Below are positions 35,227 to 45,100 of a stretch of DNA of 64,000 nt, in pieces. Below the pieces are notes generated by a model that was not told the origin of the DNA, did not search any database, and worked only from the letters and a program-made list of their open reading frames with translations. This stretch comes from Gammaproteobacteria bacterium. GTDB taxonomy: Bacteria; Pseudomonadota; Gammaproteobacteria; HTCC5015. A program made the position numbers and the translations under genes. Positions within the stretch are counted from its first letter, which is position 1, and each line of letters starts with the position of its first letter. The stretch lies in assembly GCA_028284675.1 (NCBI GenBank), contig JANQRI010000021.1, forward strand, positions 1 through 64,000. The letters are read 5' to 3'.

Positions 35227-36222
35227 ATGGAAAACCACGATCACCGACTGGGCAAACTAAAAAGCTGGCTTGCCGGCGTACTGAAAACCACAGACTTCAC
35301 GATTGAACCGGCCTCTGAAGACGCCAGTTTCCGGCGCTACTTTAGAGTCAGATCCAATAACGGAAGCCGGGTTGTGATGGATGCGCCGCCGGAACACGAA
35401 GACTGTGAGCCATTTATTAACATCGCACAGCTATTGGCCAGCCATGAACTGAATGTCCCACAAGTGCATGAGCAGGACCTCTCACAGGGTTTTCTGCTAT
35501 TGGGTGATTTGGGCAACACACCCTATCTGGACAAACTGAATAGCCAATCAGCCGACTCGCTTTATGCCGATGCGCTCAACGCCTTATTAATCATGCAGAC
35601 AAAAGTGCCTCATGCCCAATTACCGGATTACAATATGGAGTTGCTAAACGCGGAAATGTCACTTTTTACAGACTGGTTTCTGAAAAAACATTTGAACCTG
35701 CAACTCGACTCTCAAGCCGAAAATACAATAGCCGATACATTTAAACAGCTTATAGGTTCAGCTTTGGAACAACCCCGGGCCTTTGTACATCGCGACTATC
35801 ACTCACGTAACCTGATGATGACCGACAACCATAACCCCGGAATACTTGATTTTCAGGACGCACTGAGCGGCCCGATAACATACGATCTGGTATCTCTGCT
35901 CAAAGACTGCTACGTCAGCTGGCCGCATGAACAGGTCCGCAGCTGGACAACAAACTACTATACACGTTTACGCGACCATAAGCTGGCCGGCAATGATCCC
36001 CACCAGTTTGAACGCTGGTTTGACTGGATGGGCATGCAGCGGCATATGAAAGCCATCGGGATTTTCGCACGCCTAAATCATCGTGATAACAAACCAGGTT
36101 ACCTGAAAGACATTCCAAGAACATTGACTTATCTGCTGGATGTATCCGCCCGGTATCCTGAACATGCCGGTTTCAACCGTCTGATGCAGAAGCTCGCAAT
36201 ACAAGACAGGCTGACAATATGA
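35227..36222 (+). CDS. amgK: N-acetylmuramate/N-acetylglucosamine kinase AmgK
   Basis: 331 residues from ATG 35227; a TTG 15 nt upstream is possible but less likely. It has the aminoglycoside-phosphotransferase kinase fold, with FVHRDYHSRNLMM (catalytic loop) near residue 190 and GILDFQDALSGPITYDLVSL (metal-binding Asp) after it. AmgK phosphorylates MurNAc at the anomeric position to give MurNAc-1-phosphate. The next gene, murU, overlaps by 4 nt and takes the product to UDP-MurNAc, a salvage route that bypasses MurA and confers intrinsic fosfomycin tolerance in pseudomonads. This pairing secures the annotation. Confidence 0.93.
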   Translation: MENHDHRLGKLKSWLAGVLKTTDFTIEPASEDASFRRYFRVRSNNGSRVVMDAPPEHEDCEPFINIAQLLASHELNVPQVHEQDLSQGFLLLGDLGNTPYLDKLNSQSADSLYADALNALLIMQTKVPHAQLPDYNMELLNAEMSLFTDWFLKKHLNLQLDSQAENTIADTFKQLIGSALEQPRAFVHRDYHSRNLMMTDNHNPGILDFQDALSGPITYDLVSLLKDCYVSWPHEQVRSWTTNYYTRLRDHKLAGNDPHQFERWFDWMGMQRHMKAIGIFARLNHRDNKPGYLKDIPRTLTYLLDVSARYPEHAGFNRLMQKLAIQDRLTI

Positions 36223-36890
36223 AAGCCATGCTATTAGCCGCTGGCCACGGTAAACGAATGCGGCCATTAACCGACCAAATACCAAAACCATTGCTGAGCG
36301 TGGGCGGAAAAAGCCTGATTGAATACCACTTACAGACATTATCAAATGCCGGCATACAGGAGTGCGTTATCAACCTCGGCTACCGTGGCACACAAATCCG
36401 TGAAGCGCTGGGTGATGGCCGTCGTTATGGAATTGATATTCATTACAGCGATGAAGGCGAGCAACCACTGGAAACCGCCGGCGGCATTATTAAAGCCCTG
36501 CCGCTGCTCGGCGGACGGCCTTTTCTGGTAATAAACGCGGATATATGGACCGACTTTCCACTCCGGCTTTTGCCTGAAAAACCCAAAGGCCTGGTGCACC
36601 TGGTGATGGTGGATAACCCAAAACATCATACCGACGGTGATTTCACATTGAATGAAGGCAGAATCCACGCCACAGGCGACCATAAACTCACCTATAGCGG
36701 TATAGGCCTGTATGACCCGGCGCTGTTTAGCGGCTATCAACCGGAACGCCGTCCTCTACTCCCAGTGTTATTGAATGCGATACAGGCCGGCCAGGTTTAC
36801 GGTCAACATTATCAGGGCATCTGGGAGGATATTGGCACACCGGAACGCCTGCAGGCGCTGGATCAACGTCTAAGCAAGAGCACAGTTTAA
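36219..36890 (+). CDS. murU: N-acetylmuramate alpha-1-phosphate uridylyltransferase MurU
   Basis: 223 residues, nucleotidyltransferase fold. The nucleotide-binding start AAGHGKRMRPLTDQIPKP is at residues 7-24, then VGGKSLIEYHL, EQPLETAGGIIKALP and the catalytic Asp in VINADIWTDFP. The C-terminus WEDIGTPERLQALDQRL is typical. It makes UDP-MurNAc from MurNAc-1-phosphate and UTP. The gene overlaps amgK and is followed after 10 nt by the ligase-peptidase fusion gene. Confidence 0.94.
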   Translation: MKAMLLAAGHGKRMRPLTDQIPKPLLSVGGKSLIEYHLQTLSNAGIQECVINLGYRGTQIREALGDGRRYGIDIHYSDEGEQPLETAGGIIKALPLLGGRPFLVINADIWTDFPLRLLPEKPKGLVHLVMVDNPKHHTDGDFTLNEGRIHATGDHKLTYSGIGLYDPALFSGYQPERRPLLPVLLNAIQAGQVYGQHYQGIWEDIGTPERLQALDQRLSKSTV

Positions 36891-36900
36891 GATAGAGACT

Positions 36901-39417
36901 ATGGGCGAGGAAATCGACAAAACGCATTTCAGCAGTGCTAATTTCGAACAGTTCGATATCAAGCTCAAACAGGAAACCGCGTTGCTTGCCGACTGGTTTG
37001 CGAAACATCGTCTTGATGAGGAACAACTCAACTGCGGCATAGAGCTTGAAGCCTGGCTGATTAACAAAGACTTTAGTCCGGCACCGGTTAACGACCGGTT
37101 TCTCGCGCTGGCAAACAACCCATTACTGTCACCCGAACTGGCATTATTCAATCTGGAACTAAATAACATACCGGCTGCACTCCGTAATGGCTGCCTGTCG
37201 GCGATGCATGAAGAACTCAAATCCAGTTGGCTAAACTGTATCGAACTGGCCCGCCATATGGATATCGAATTCGGCCTGTTCGGTATCCTGCCAACATTGC
37301 AACCACATGATCTGACGCTAGAACACATCTCCGGCTATAACCGCTTCACCGCGCTAAACGAACAGATTCTTTTACAACGCAAAGGCCGACCGTTAAAAGT
37401 GGATATCGCCGGACATGAACACCTGCGTATTGAGCAACAAAGCGTTATGCTTGAGTCGGCTGCAACCTCTTTCCAGGTACATTTCCAGGTGCCGGCAACC
37501 TACGCTCCACGTTACTATAATGCATCCTTGCTCGCATCCGCGGCTACAGTCGCGGTGTCCGCCAACTCACCGTTTCTTTTTGGTAAACATTTATGTGCGG
37601 AAACGCGGGTACCGTTGTTTGAGCAGGCCGTTGAAGTCGGCGGTTATGCAGACGCGGCACAAGGCCCGCTTAAGCGTGTCAGTTTCGGTTCTAATTATCT
37701 CCATACTTCAGCACTCGAAGTATTTGAAGAAAATTTAAAACACTTCCCGGTACTGTTACCGATATCACTCGACGAAGCTCCCGAAGAGCTGCGGCATGTA
37801 CACCTGCATAACGGCACTATCTGGCGCTGGAACCGCCCGCTGGTCGGTTTCGATGCAAACAACCGTCCACATATCCGTATCGAACACCGCGTGATGCCGG
37901 CCGGCCCAACGCTGGTCGATATGCTGGCCAACGCCGCATTTTATTACGGCCTGACACACAGTCTGGCCAGGCAGAATAATGCACCTGAAAATGACATCAG
38001 TTTTACGACAGCCAAAGATAACTTTTATAAAGCTGTAAGACTTGGCCTGGATGCACGTGTTAAGTGGTCCAACGACAAAACATTATCCATTAAAAAACTT
38101 ATACTCAACACTCTGCTGCCAATGGCCCGGGAAGGACTGCAGGACCTGAAAATAGACTCACAGGATCTGGATTACTTTTTAAACATTATTGAGGAACGTA
38201 CCACCAATGAACAAAACGGTGCTGCCTGGCAGGTCGCGTTCGTACAGCGTACCGGCCGGGATATGCGGCTGTTAACCGAAACTTATCTGGCGCAGCAATA
38301 TCGAAACGAACCGGTACATACCTGGGAGTTGCCGGCACTGCCGAAAAAACTTAAAGACCCGGAATTACAAATGCTCGATGAGCTGCCCGACGGTTTTTTA
38401 CAGGCCGATGCCCGGGAACTGTATGCAATGCTGAAAGGCCCAACACTGATTACATTGAAAGGCCAGCAGGCCGAAGGCATTTTTATATCGGTGCTGTTAC
38501 ACGGCAATGAAAACTCCGGGCTGCTTGCAATACAGCAGTTGCTGCGGACTTATCAAAACAAACCGCTACCGCGAACAGTGTTTTTATTTATCGGCAATGT
38601 CGAGGCTGCCCGCTATAACCTGCGGCTGCTCAGCGGCCAGGCCGACTACAATAGAGCCTGGCCCGGGACAACCCTCGAAGACTGCGCAGAGACCCGCCTG
38701 CTCGCGAACTTATATAGTTTTCTGGAAAAACAACCGTTACTGTTAAGCATCGATCTGCACAACAATACCGGCCTGAATCCACAATATGCCTGTGTCAACA
38801 GGCTTGACAACCGGTTTCTACGGCTTGCATTGCTGTTTTCAAGAACCGTGGTCTATTTTATAAGACCACGTGGGGTACAGTCCCAGGCACTGGCAAAACT
38901 CTGCCCGGCAGTTACGGTTGAATGCGGCAAGGTCGGAGATCGCAGCGGTATCGAACGCGCGGAAAAATTTATCGGTGTCTGCTTAAACCTGAAAGAACTA
39001 TCAAACGACAGTATCAGCCCAACCGATATCGATCTGTTTCACACAGTTGCCCAGGTAAAAATGCAACCCCGGGTAAAATTCAGCTTTGATGAAGATCGGG
39101 CGGATATACATTTCAGTCACGAGCTTGAGTATATGAATTTCCGTGAACTGACACCAGGCACACCATTAGGCGATTGTGCGCAACTGGAAAAGCCGCCGTT
39201 TATTGTGATGAACGAACAGGATAAAGATGTCTATGAAAATTATTTTAAAATCGAAAACGGTATTCTGCGCATTACCCGCCCGATCATGCCGTCAATGCTG
39301 ACCACCGACGAACGGGTGATTCAGCAGGACTGCTTTTGCTACCTGATGGAGCGCATCAACCCGCCGAATGTGTTTGACCGCTTTATCCAGAACCTGACCA
39401 AGGGTGAAGACGAATAA
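36901..39417 (+). CDS. Fusion of glutamate-cysteine-ligase-like and M14 (AstE/aspartoacylase-like) domains
   Basis: 838 residues. The N-terminal half (about 1-470) resembles the carboxylate-amine ligase/GCS2 group: GIELEAWLINKDFSPAPVND, ELNNIPAALRNG, SFQVHFQVPATYAPRYYNAS and EHRVMPAGPTLVDMLANAAF. The C-terminal half (about 510-838) is an M14 zinc hydrolase with HGNENSG (zinc His and Glu), SIDLHNNTG (zinc His) and TVECGKVGD (catalytic Glu). Joining a gamma-glutamyl ligase to a deacylase or carboxypeptidase in one chain is unusual. It is 10 nt behind murU in the same operon, so action on glutamate-containing murein peptides is a reasonable guess. I cannot name a substrate. Confidence 0.75.
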   Translation: MGEEIDKTHFSSANFEQFDIKLKQETALLADWFAKHRLDEEQLNCGIELEAWLINKDFSPAPVNDRFLALANNPLLSPELALFNLELNNIPAALRNGCLSAMHEELKSSWLNCIELARHMDIEFGLFGILPTLQPHDLTLEHISGYNRFTALNEQILLQRKGRPLKVDIAGHEHLRIEQQSVMLESAATSFQVHFQVPATYAPRYYNASLLASAATVAVSANSPFLFGKHLCAETRVPLFEQAVEVGGYADAAQGPLKRVSFGSNYLHTSALEVFEENLKHFPVLLPISLDEAPEELRHVHLHNGTIWRWNRPLVGFDANNRPHIRIEHRVMPAGPTLVDMLANAAFYYGLTHSLARQNNAPENDISFTTAKDNFYKAVRLGLDARVKWSNDKTLSIKKLILNTLLPMAREGLQDLKIDSQDLDYFLNIIEERTTNEQNGAAWQVAFVQRTGRDMRLLTETYLAQQYRNEPVHTWELPALPKKLKDPELQMLDELPDGFLQADARELYAMLKGPTLITLKGQQAEGIFISVLLHGNENSGLLAIQQLLRTYQNKPLPRTVFLFIGNVEAARYNLRLLSGQADYNRAWPGTTLEDCAETRLLANLYSFLEKQPLLLSIDLHNNTGLNPQYACVNRLDNRFLRLALLFSRTVVYFIRPRGVQSQALAKLCPAVTVECGKVGDRSGIERAEKFIGVCLNLKELSNDSISPTDIDLFHTVAQVKMQPRVKFSFDEDRADIHFSHELEYMNFRELTPGTPLGDCAQLEKPPFIVMNEQDKDVYENYFKIENGILRITRPIMPSMLTTDERVIQQDCFCYLMERINPPNVFDRFIQNLTKGEDE

Positions 39418-39427
39418 TCCGGCCTGT

Positions 39428-39811
39428 TCAGGCGCTTCCCGACTTTGCCTGTCGCTGTGCCTCGACTTCTTTTTGCACGCTGCTTTTCCAACCAAAAAAA
39501 TCACGAAATAACTTGATAGACCCCTTACTACCGCCGGCAATCACTGCCCCGGTGATCAGATAACCCACATAACTTTGCGCTTCATGGCCGAAAAAAACCG
39601 CCAGCGCATCAAACTTATAGTAATACGCAACGCTGACTGATACCAAAAATGCGAGTATTTCCTTGTAACCTTTTTTCTGAAAATGCTCAACGTAAAACCG
39701 TGATTCATATACAAGTGACAGTGCGCGTTCCAGCACAATCGCCAGCAGCACGATCATACCCAGCACCTCGACCACCTGATCCCCGTGTACATCAAAAAGC
39801 GATGGATTCAT
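39428..39811 (-). CDS. Small three-segment membrane protein, unknown
   Basis: 127 residues from ATG 39811, preceded by GGGAGG; a longer frame to 39865 would read through this ribosome-binding site. Membrane segments lie near 14-36 (VLGMIVLLAIVLERALSLVY), 52-68 (AFLVSVSVAYYYKF) and 85-103 (VGYLITGAVIAGGSKGS). The basic tail (KEVEAQRQAK) is probably cytoplasmic. The size and topology recall holin-like proteins, but no family is recognised. It ends 10 nt from the fusion gene stop, convergent, and is the first gene of the accessory region. Confidence 0.65.
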   Translation of the reverse strand: MNPSLFDVHGDQVVEVLGMIVLLAIVLERALSLVYESRFYVEHFQKKGYKEILAFLVSVSVAYYYKFDALAVFFGHEAQSYVGYLITGAVIAGGSKGSIKLFRDFFGWKSSVQKEVEAQRQAKSGSA

Positions 39812-40109
39812 TCTACTGACCTCCCCGATCCGTTCTGACCTTGAAAGATTGCATTTAAGCGCCATACTTTAACCCTTAAATCATTACTTTTCAAATATTT
39901 AACGCTTAAATTTAAACACAATTATGCTATACTTCGCAGATCATGCATGGTCATACCAGTAACTCACTTTAAACTGTGACTAATTTGAACAACTGGTCTG
40001 AAAGTTGCTCTAATATCCCATAAAGATTGAGGAATGCATCACAAAATCAGAAATTTCCGATTTAGAAGCATCAAATGATGCAGGCTCAAAGCCAGGATAG
40101 TTAATAAGT

Positions 40110-40251
40110 AAAACCTATCTCAAAATTAAACGAGCGCCGGTGAGATTAGGCAAAAGTGAGTGAAAAAGCGGAGTTTATATAAAATAAATGAGCATTTTGA
40201 ACGAGCTTTTAACGAAATATCAGCAAGCGCAGTAATTTTGAGATAGGTTTT
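40110..40251. mobile_element. 142-bp MITE-like element with 19-bp perfect inverted termini
   Basis: AAAACCTATCTCAAAATTA (40110-40128) is the exact reverse complement of 40233-40251. The 104 bp between encode nothing. Symmetry continues imperfectly outward: CCAGGA at 40092-40097 and TCCTGG at 40259-40264. No target duplication is obvious. The element sits in a 450-nt gene-free AT-rich interval (39866-40313), which otherwise shows nothing I can support. Confidence 0.65.
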
Positions 40252-40313
40252 GGTCAACTCCTGGTTAATTTAGCCGATGTCTATATTGCTGGCAGGAATA
40301 TACGATTGCAAAA

Positions 40314-40838
40314 ATGACCGAACAGAAACAAACAACCGAGTTTCAGTTAATTTTCAACGGGGATCTCGAAGACCGGGCAAAATTCATTCTGATCGCCGAT
40401 GATGTCGCGGATATTCTTGAAATCCCGCTGGAATTTGTCGGGGTTCACTTTACCGGCCACCAGGCAATCCTGCATCAGTCTGCAGACTTCAGCAAAGCCC
40501 GAAACATGCAGGTTGCACTGGAAAAACTCGGCATCTACTGCGATCTGAAGCCGGTTGTCGACGAACAGGAAGACCCCATGGAAACAGTGGATAATGCGGA
40601 GTTTGCCGATGCACCGGTACTTCCGGCACTGAGTCCCGAAGTCGAATACAAAAACCCGAATGTCGGCACCGTCAATCCGGCCGTGATCGACATCAATGCG
40701 CTGGACAGGCTCAGTCTTGCCGAAGATGACGAATTTCTGCACACTCCGAAACGTAATATCGTCAAACCGCCGAAAACCGAACTGGATGTTGATCTGGAAA
40801 GACTGCGTAGCGGCGGCAAGATCGAACCTGAATTTTAG
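40314..40838 (+). CDS. Unknown acidic protein
   Basis: 174 residues, no signal peptide or membrane segment. The N-terminal half (about 1-85) looks like a compact alpha/beta domain (FQLIFNGDLEDRAKFILIAD, FVGVHFTGHQAILHQSADF, MQVALEKLGIYCDLKPV). The rest is a Pro/Asp-rich flexible tail (VLPALSPEVEYKNPNVGTVN). I recognise no family. It converges on the DUF4157 gene, 24 nt away, and starts 62 nt after the MITE-like element. Good codon usage and length suggest it is real. Confidence 0.6.
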   Translation: MTEQKQTTEFQLIFNGDLEDRAKFILIADDVADILEIPLEFVGVHFTGHQAILHQSADFSKARNMQVALEKLGIYCDLKPVVDEQEDPMETVDNAEFADAPVLPALSPEVEYKNPNVGTVNPAVIDINALDRLSLAEDDEFLHTPKRNIVKPPKTELDVDLERLRSGGKIEPEF

Positions 40839-40862
40839 CTCGCCAACTCACCAAAGCTGGCT

Positions 40863-42023
40863 TCAAATATCCGAATTACGGCCCAACCGCGCCCAGAAAT
40901 TCCCGGTAAAAATACGGTATGCCAGTGTGGCATAACTGTCCGCATGATGCGCAAACTCACCCGGCTGTTCACGCCCGGTCGCAGCATCATAGGCCACTCC
41001 GGTAAATTCATGACCAAGACCCACATTATGTGCCAACTCATGAATAAACACCCGCGGACGGCTGTGCAGCTCATCGTCAAACTGAGTAAAAAACCTCGGC
41101 CCGACCCAGATCTTATTGCCGGGTGTTTCTGCTTCGGCCACCTGATTACGCGCCGGATCATGATGGCACTCGATGGTCAGTCCACCGCGCATTTTGTGAA
41201 GCATTAGCATATAGTTTTCCCGAATCTCACCGGCCTGCGAAAGGTTTCGGGCGGCAAAGTCCTGTAACAGTCTGGCGCGCAACCCAATAAAATCAACCGA
41301 CCGTTCACGATCCGGCACATCGGTGCCGCCGGTATAAATATAATTCAACAACACATGACCGGCATGCCGGACCATCAGATAAGACTGGCGAATGGTGTGA
41401 TCCAGAATCCGGTACTCATCATCGGTACAACCGATAAACGTATACGGTGAACCCTGGGACTGCTGTCCGGCGGCACCGGGTATCGCCTGGCGTTGAATGC
41501 GTGGCCGGGAATCCGCCCGCTGTTGCACCACATGCGACAACTCATGCGCAAGCAGACGCTTACCGGCTGCTGATTGTGGCTGGTATTCACCGCGATTAAA
41601 AAACAGATGATTGCCGGCGGTAAACGCCCGGGCATTTAAATGTCCGGCAGTATCGGCCGCAGCCGGGCCGTCATGTATCCGGACGTTATGAAAGCGCTGA
41701 CCAAAACGCGGCTCAAAATAATCTCTTAACGCAACCGGCATCGGCCTGCCGCCGCTGATTGCAGTATTGGGACCGGAGCCGGTCATATGGCCGCCTGGGT
41801 TTGCGGACTGACCGCGCATCACCTGTGTGGCATTCTGCTCCGCCGCATGTTCATACCGGTCATTTGAACTGCTAACAGCCAAACCGGCTAAGGCCTGATT
41901 ACCAAGCACCCGTGCCAATGGCGCCGGTTGATTGCGACCCGTGAATTCTGCTTTCTGCGAATTGCCTGACGCAACCGGTGCCGGCCGGACAAATCCGCGA
42001 CGTTTTGCCGATAAATCAAACAT
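40863..42023 (-). CDS. DUF4157 protein with C-terminal aspzincin-like metallopeptidase
   Basis: 386 residues from ATG 42023 (AGAGG upstream); a longer frame would add 12 residues. The DUF4157 domain (about 95-175) is clear: PVALRDYFEPRFGQRFHNVR, FTAGNHLFFNRGEY and KRLLAHELSHVVQQ with its own HExxH. A second site near residue 325 reads FIHELAHNVGLGHEFTG, then VAYDAATG and HHADSYATLAYRIF, the layout of deuterolysin/aspzincin (M35) peptidases. DUF4157 marks cargo toxins of extracellular contractile injection systems in many genomes. No injection-system structural genes are in this window, so delivery is unknown. A terminator separates it from the giant gene upstream. Confidence 0.82.
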   Translation of the reverse strand: MFDLSAKRRGFVRPAPVASGNSQKAEFTGRNQPAPLARVLGNQALAGLAVSSSNDRYEHAAEQNATQVMRGQSANPGGHMTGSGPNTAISGGRPMPVALRDYFEPRFGQRFHNVRIHDGPAAADTAGHLNARAFTAGNHLFFNRGEYQPQSAAGKRLLAHELSHVVQQRADSRPRIQRQAIPGAAGQQSQGSPYTFIGCTDDEYRILDHTIRQSYLMVRHAGHVLLNYIYTGGTDVPDRERSVDFIGLRARLLQDFAARNLSQAGEIRENYMLMLHKMRGGLTIECHHDPARNQVAEAETPGNKIWVGPRFFTQFDDELHSRPRVFIHELAHNVGLGHEFTGVAYDAATGREQPGEFAHHADSYATLAYRIFTGNFWARLGRNSDI

Positions 42024-42132
42024 ATCTGAGCAGCCTCTAATGCAGGCAAAGCATACCAAGCCTATTGTACCGGTATCGGGCTAAGGACGTTAGCCTTTAA
42101 CTGAAGATGAAAACACAACGTCATACAGCCAT

Positions 42133-42167
42133 AAAAAAACGGTGCGTTTTGCAACACACCGTTTTTA
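42133..42167 (-). terminator. Intrinsic terminator of the giant gene (bidirectional)
   Basis: AAAAACGGTG (42135-42144) pairs with CACCGTTTTT (42157-42166) around a 12-nt loop. On the minus strand the stem is followed by TTTTTTTATGG. It lies 27 nt after the giant gene stop. The palindrome also carries uridines on the plus strand. Confidence 0.8.
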
Positions 42168-42193
42168 AATCAGCCGGGTAAAACACTAAGCGG

Positions 42194-45100
42194 CTAAGGC
42201 GCTACCGGTACAGGAGCACCGCCGGGCACACCAACTCCACTTGGCACTCCAGGACCTACTGGCTGAGGAGGCGGAGGGATGATTATATCAACCGATTTCA
42301 CTTCCGACGTGCCGTTCGAACCGGTCACAGTACCCGTGTTAAGCGGTTTCACACCGTATGTTGAGAAAAGAACATGTTGCTGATGAGCATTCAGCGCCGG
42401 TATATTTTTCCAACCATCATTAAAACTGCTAACAGCCGCATCCTTGGATACCGGGATCAGGTTAGTCGGCACCGGATGCAGGATCACTGCATTCTTCTCC
42501 TTTAGGACGACATGCAATGCGGTATTGCCATTACTGTCTTTCGCGAACAGATATGGCGGTATACTGGTTGCACCCGGGTAGTTATTTAACGCTTTACCGG
42601 TGGCCTGATCCAGAGAGATAAATCCTGGCGGTGGCGTTTCAGTGGTTAACCGGGTACCGGCGTGAGTACTAAATGTCACAGCATTATTCTGAACCGCAGT
42701 CACCTGGCTGTTCGCATCGCCCGCAATACCTGGTATTGTCGGTTTCGGCAGACTGTTTACCTGGTCAAGCAAACTTTGCCTGTCAGCCTGTGTGCGCTCT
42801 ATGGTTGCAACAGTAGTACCGATCTGTTGACGTGTTTTCTCTGTACTTGCCAAAATTGCGGTTGTATCGGCTTTGGTTTGCTCAATGTTCTGCTCTATCT
42901 GTTTCGCTAAGTCTGCATTGACTTTGGCTATTTGATTGTAGCTTTCAACCTTAGCGTCTGTAGCAATCGCATTTGCCGACCAACCCTGCAATTGTGCTTT
43001 CATCTCAGGCGGGTAAGTCAAATAAACCGCCAGACTGAACCTTCGTTTGGCTCCATCCATTTTCACATCCGGATGCAAATTCATATACGCTTGTATATCT
43101 GCAACCAGCATACCGGTATCCATTTTATGGAGATCCAGAGCTACAAATTCCTGTTGAGTAATTTCAGCCTGAAAACTCGGCGGTAATCGGTTGTAAGCAT
43201 TGGTTTTCACCGTATCCATCAGCTGCTGCTCTGTGAGTGGATCAAGGAACGTAATTTCCAGCGGGTAACTCGGTGCTGGAGGTGTATCTGTAGTCGTCGG
43301 GTTACCGGTTATTGTCGGTGTTGCATCCGGACCTTCAGGCTGCGGGGTGGTTGCAGGCACCACACCCGGGGTATTCTCAATCAGCCGATCAAGCGGACTC
43401 TGTGTCGTCTCAGGTTTAGTTGCACTCGGTACTTCACCCGGCGCGACCTCTACCGGTGTTTGTTGCTGTAAACGCTCAGGCTGCAGTAATTCGGGTGATA
43501 TATAGATCGTACCCGGGAAGAAACCGTCACTTTCTTTTGTGAAATCAGGGTTAGCGATTCTCGTGTATCCGGGATGCTGCTGTGTATCTTCAAAGCTGGT
43601 GCCATCCGGCATAATCTGGTCTGCGACTTTTTTCGCAAAACCCTGATTTTCAGTCACGGTAAACGGGCTGCCGAATTGCATGCTGTCGGTCACCGGACCG
43701 GAGCTGTCCGAGTCTGTTCCACCATTAGCAGCCGGTTGATCAGCCGATGCTTGTGGTGATGATTCCGCAGTTGAATTAGCAGCCTGTGTATCACCAGAAC
43801 TGCCGGCTGCCGCTTTTTGAGCCTGAGACTCATATTGGGTAACACGTTTGCTTAAGCTGCCTTCAGGATCCAATAATGCGTCGCGCAATGTTTGCGGATC
43901 AACTTGTTTACCCTGATAAGTCACGGTATCGACTTTCGAAATAATATTATCAATATATTGCGTTAATGCTTCCTGCGAACGAATACCGCCTCTATTTGGG
44001 ATACCAATTAACTGTTCCGCTCCCTCAATTACCTGCTTTAATGTCACCGATATCTGTGGATACGGACTGCCTCCGGACTCCATATTTATAATCACCTGCG
44101 GCAAGCGCTCAGGCCCGTATTGCTCTAACTGGCTAATCGCTCTTGCAGACAAAGCACCTGCTTCTTGCAGTGTCAGCACTTCTCCAGGTTGACCCGCCAA
44201 CACATCCACTCTGACTCCACGGGATGCGCCCTCTTCACCTGCCGAACCCGGTATCACACCCTGCTGGGTAGACGGTGCCGGTGATGGTGTTGCCGGGAAA
44301 CTTTTTAAATCCTGAACGCTGTGTATTAACATCCTGGCCCGCTCAGTCAGAAAATCCGGATCAGTTTCTGTCCATGACACCGCAGCATCATAGGCTGGAC
44401 CTTCCGGCTTTTGCGTTAACAAAGCCCGCCAGGGTGTTTGTAGAAACCCATCAGCCCGGGTTATATCGGGTGAAACCTGTAAAACGTCAGAAAACCCGAC
44501 GATATTATCCTCGGCATTAGCGACGTGGTGCGAGATATTGTTAGAAACGACTTGCAGCGGCTCCCATGCGCGGGGCACCGCATAGTCTTTGGTCACATCA
44601 CCGGTCAAGTCCGCCGGTGAATCACCGACAGTCGCAACAATCTTGAATCCCATCTGCTCTAAATTTTCCCGTGCTAAAACCTTCGCTTCGGCTGCTTCCG
44701 GCGAACTCTCAGCCGGCGTTACCTGGAAACCGACAAAGTTCGGATTATCGGTTAAACCATAGTTTTGCAACTGCTGCCCGGTTTCCGCAGACTGCCAATC
44801 CAACCGGCGGGTAATCACAGCAACCTTAATGCCCGCATCCATCAGATCGTTGGCTGTCTGCAGCATTTCCCAAATAGGTTTGATCACCGCATGGCCGTTT
44901 TCCGCAATATTACGCGCCTGCTGCTGACTCGCAGCGACGATCCCCGATTGATTGACCACATTGAGATCAAGATTGGTCATATCGGTCAGTTCACCCGGCT
45001 GGCGTGACGCTAATGTATGATCGAGATCGAATACAACCGTCGCATTATCAATATTCTGCCACTCAGGAATCCTTGTCAGCATACTTTGCCGAATAGAATC

